NCBI RefSeq assembly: GCF_905475395.1
Contig: NC_058339.1
Coordinates: forward strand, 73,002,520-73,066,519
Origin: Chrysoperla carnea
Lineage: Eukaryota; Arthropoda; Insecta; Neuroptera; Chrysopidae
Direction of reading: 5' to 3'
Length of the DNA stretch: 64,000 nt
Shown here: in pieces, positions 62,001-64,000 of the stretch
Position numbering within the stretch: the stretch's first letter is position 1
How the letters are laid out: each line of letters begins with the position of its first letter
Made by a program: the position numbers and the translations under genes
Notes under the pieces: generated by a model
Databases searched by the model: none
Seen by the model: the letters and a program-made list of their open reading frames with translations, nothing else
Told to the model about the DNA's origin: nothing

Positions 62001-62215
62001 TAAGCAGAAAAATATCTTATTACTTACTAATACAAGTCATCCAATAACGAGCTAAAAGTTTTTCTCAAAAGGATTACATCTTTAATGCTACCAAATGGGA
62101 AAATTGGTTTTACAAATGGAAGTTGACGCTTTTTCCAATAATCATAATTCCATGTATAAAATATTGTGAATATTCCAAGAAGTGAAGCTACCAATAAAAG
62201 TAAATCAACCCACAT
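56016..62215 (-). CDS. Cytochrome P450, CYP3 clan (CYP6-like), copy 2
   Basis: Seven coding exons on the minus strand: 62028-62215, 61255-61492, 59555-59847, 58640-58770, 57657-57878, 56275-56541 and 56016-56194, giving 505 residues. The intron phases equal those of copy 1, and exons 1, 2, 4 and 5 have exactly the same lengths (188, 238, 131 and 222 bases). It begins MWVDLLLLVASLLG (membrane anchor), then YDYWKKRQLP and a proline hinge. Helix C is WKTTR. The I-helix is D300-G-V-E-T304-A-A. ExxR is E358TLR361, the PxRF block is PDRF, and the haem loop is GFGAGPRQCLG with C445. The acceptor TTTGAATTTCAG abuts the ATG, indicating a 5' UTR intron. Exon 4 is ended at the phase 1 donor at 58639 because it matches copy 1 and joins in frame; open frame continues beyond it for about 30 codons. 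Expected to be an ER monooxygenase; substrate unknown. Confidence 0.93.
56915..56958. repeat. (TG)n microsatellite in intron 5 of P450 copy 2
   Basis: An interrupted run of TG dinucleotides, about 20 repeats. Confidence 0.85.
59099..59361. mobile_element. Foldback MITE in intron 3 of P450 copy 2
   Basis: Left end ACCAACTTTACCC and right end GGGTAAAGTTGGT are perfect inverses. The arms continue with GAAGCTATAGCTTTC, TCTACCTTTTC and CAACTTGGTGG against their complements. About 263 bp, non-coding. Confidence 0.75.
60415..61135. repeat. Region with recurring ATGATCCC-type motifs in intron 2 of P450 copy 2
   Basis: AATAATCCCTC (twice), GAATGATCCCC, AAATGATCCC, GGATCATTTTATCC and AAACGATCCC occur within about 600 bp, in both orientations. 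Clear terminal repeats were not found, so this may be a degraded element or a short-motif array. Confidence 0.35.
61841..61949 (+). repeat. Single arm of the foldback family at 32003-32357
   Basis: TCTCGGAAATTAGGC, TTTTTCGTTCG and 'gaagtcaatt' followed by CACCCTG|TATA match the right arm at 32264-32357. The left arm is absent, so this is a truncated copy. It is in intron 1 of P450 copy 2. Confidence 0.6.
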
Positions 62216-64000
62216 CTGAAATTCAAATAATATAGATTTTATAAGTTACAATAATTTGAAATGTTTAGGCAAAAGTATTACATTCATGTCATATGAGTTA
62301 TCTGATTAAAAAATGTACACCAGAAAACTTTGTACATTTCTTGAGTTTCCTCAAATGCATTTTTTTGTTTGTTTCTAAAATAAAATAAATCATCTGAGAT
62401 TCTTTCGATCAATTTTTGGAAAATTGTTTTTAATTTGTAATGGTAACTAACAAAGTAATAAAAAATTTAAAGACACAATTTTTTTTCAAATTCTAAAAAA
62501 TTATATCACAAAGAAAATTTGGGGGGCAAAAAATACCACACTGAACGTTTGAATGGTTTTGAAGAATTGAAACTGAAGGTTAAACATAATTATTGAATTG
62601 GATTATTAATACACAACAATTCTTTGTGTGTCGCCAATAAGTGTGTTAAAAAAAGATAATAATATTTTGAAATATTCATCCTAACTAAAAAAAAAAAAAT
62701 TAACAAAAAAAATCTTGAGGAGGCGAGCTCTATCATTTAGTCATATTTCCCTTTTATTAGATGCTTAGTGATGCTACTTAGAGTAATATTCAAATGTTTC
62801 CTCTTAAAGTGCCATGAAGGGCGTCCAGAAGTCGGCACTAACAAAATGCATTTCTTTATCCTTAATTTAATTCACAGATAAATGTTCAATCTTTTTGGTG
62901 GAACTCTGCAGTAGCGCAATTGAGATTAAAACTTCGAAAAACCAAGATTTTTCGAATTAAAAATTATAAGGAGTCATTGGTAAATTGACACACCCAAAAG
63001 GAGCTTTCTAGACTCTAACTAAACCTACATATATATTTTCCACTGTCTAGCCCAATTTGGAGAGACTGTAGAGTTGCGCGAATCCTCAAAAACCGTGAAA
63101 ATTTATGATATTTCGACATAAAAAGAGGCAAGGAGCTGGGGGGTTGGAGAGCTGACATTCCCAAAAATAAATATAAGATATTTTTAAAATCCCTTAAATT
63201 TTGTTCTAAAGGTTAAATAAGAGATTTATAGCACACGTCATGTCTCTCCGTTTGCCTTACGATAAAGTGCATAAGTCTAAATGTTTATAGGAAAAATACA
63301 ATTGACCTTCGTATGGATAACTGAAATTGACGCCAAAACAAATAAAATTGCATTACTTCATGAAACTGGTCTTAAATTGCAAAAGGTGATGAGATACTTT
63401 AAAATGATGTAGGTACTTTAAAAAGTATCTTTTATTTTTTAAAGTACCTTCAAGTTTCCTCAAGAGCGATCTAGAGGGATGGGGTGATCACGGGGTCCAC
63501 CCCTCTGAAAAAAGCTTGAAGAAGAAAAGTTAAAAAAAGGTGAATGATGTGAACAAGTTTTTTGTGTAAAGGGCTTGTATACGACAAATGTGTACAAATA
63601 AAAGAAAAGTAGAAGAAAGTAGGACAATTTTTTTGTCGAAGTGTCCCCGTTCATCGTAAGAGTCGCAGATAGATTTACGAAGACAAAAAAAAAACGTATT
63701 AGGGGTCCACCACTCAAAATCCCTGTCTTCATTCTGGGACACTCCTCCAAAAATTAATAAATTTTTATTTTAAAGTTTTAACATCACAATTTGTTTTTAA
63801 AGAACATAATACATTATTGTAAGCTCGTAGCGGCTAAACAAACTTAAATCAAGGAATAGTTTTATTTATTGTTTTTGGTATTTTTTAGCTATTAATTCAG
63901 TTTTTGCGACTTTTAGGATTTCTGATTAGTTATCCACATTTCCATTTTATTTTCTTTACTTTTTTACTAAACAAAAAACATATGTGTTTATAAAAATAAC
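62216..64000. other. Upstream flank of P450 copy 2
   Basis: AT-rich, with no supported gene. Short minus-strand frames at 63460-63750 overlap each other, lack conserved features and look random. The P450 copy 2 promoter and 5' UTR exon are expected here but cannot be pinpointed. Confidence 0.45.

Noticed and set aside
63460-63750. Two overlapping minus-strand frames near the window end
   Set aside because: Mutually overlapping in different frames, Phe/Ser-rich, no motif; not supported as genes.
1-64000. Search for CRISPR arrays, operons, prophage or symbiont DNA
   Set aside because: Spliced genes, AT-rich introns and MITEs indicate insect nuclear DNA throughout; no regularly spaced repeats or bacterial genes were seen.

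Overview
The window is AT-rich nuclear DNA of an insect. It has spliced genes with GT-AG introns, many short non-autonomous transposons, and an insect-type unkempt gene and CYP6-like P450s. The order cannot be fixed from the sequence alone. There is no bacterial or organellar content, and no rRNA, CRISPR array or viral gene was seen.

Layout. Positions 1-120 hold a decayed non-LTR retroelement RNase H fragment on the minus strand. Positions 1059-2250 hold the last two coding exons of a plus-strand gene I do not recognise; its C-terminus fits a class I PDZ ligand. Positions 2251-10557 are non-coding and hold several inverted-repeat elements. Positions 10558-27696 hold a complete unkempt (unk) orthologue on the plus strand: eight coding exons, 788 codons, six CCCH-type zinc fingers, a coiled coil and a C-terminal RING. 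Its introns carry several foldback elements, including one of about 1 kb. Positions 27697-42036 are a long non-coding stretch that includes the unk 3' side, a pogo-like MITE, several TIR elements and a LINE tail. Positions 42037-47895 and 56016-62215 hold two complete tandem CYP3-clan cytochrome P450 genes on the minus strand (509 and 505 codons). Each has seven coding exons with the same intron phases (2,0,2,1,1,1), and four of the exons are identical in length. The 8 kb between them contains a TIR element of about 2.4 kb with nested repeats and a tRNA-like sequence. Positions 62216-64000 hold nothing I can identify.

How the genes work together. Unkempt is an RNA-binding translational regulator, the P450s are microsomal monooxygenases, and the first gene is unassigned. 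They look like ordinary chromosomal neighbours rather than a functional cluster, except that the two P450s are clearly a tandem duplication. The most unusual feature is the mobile-element layer. Several foldback elements with unrelated interiors share TA-flanked termini of the type CAGGGTG...CACCCTG, and several of them lie in introns of these genes. All gene models were built by hand from reading frame, splice-site and family conservation, without transcript evidence.
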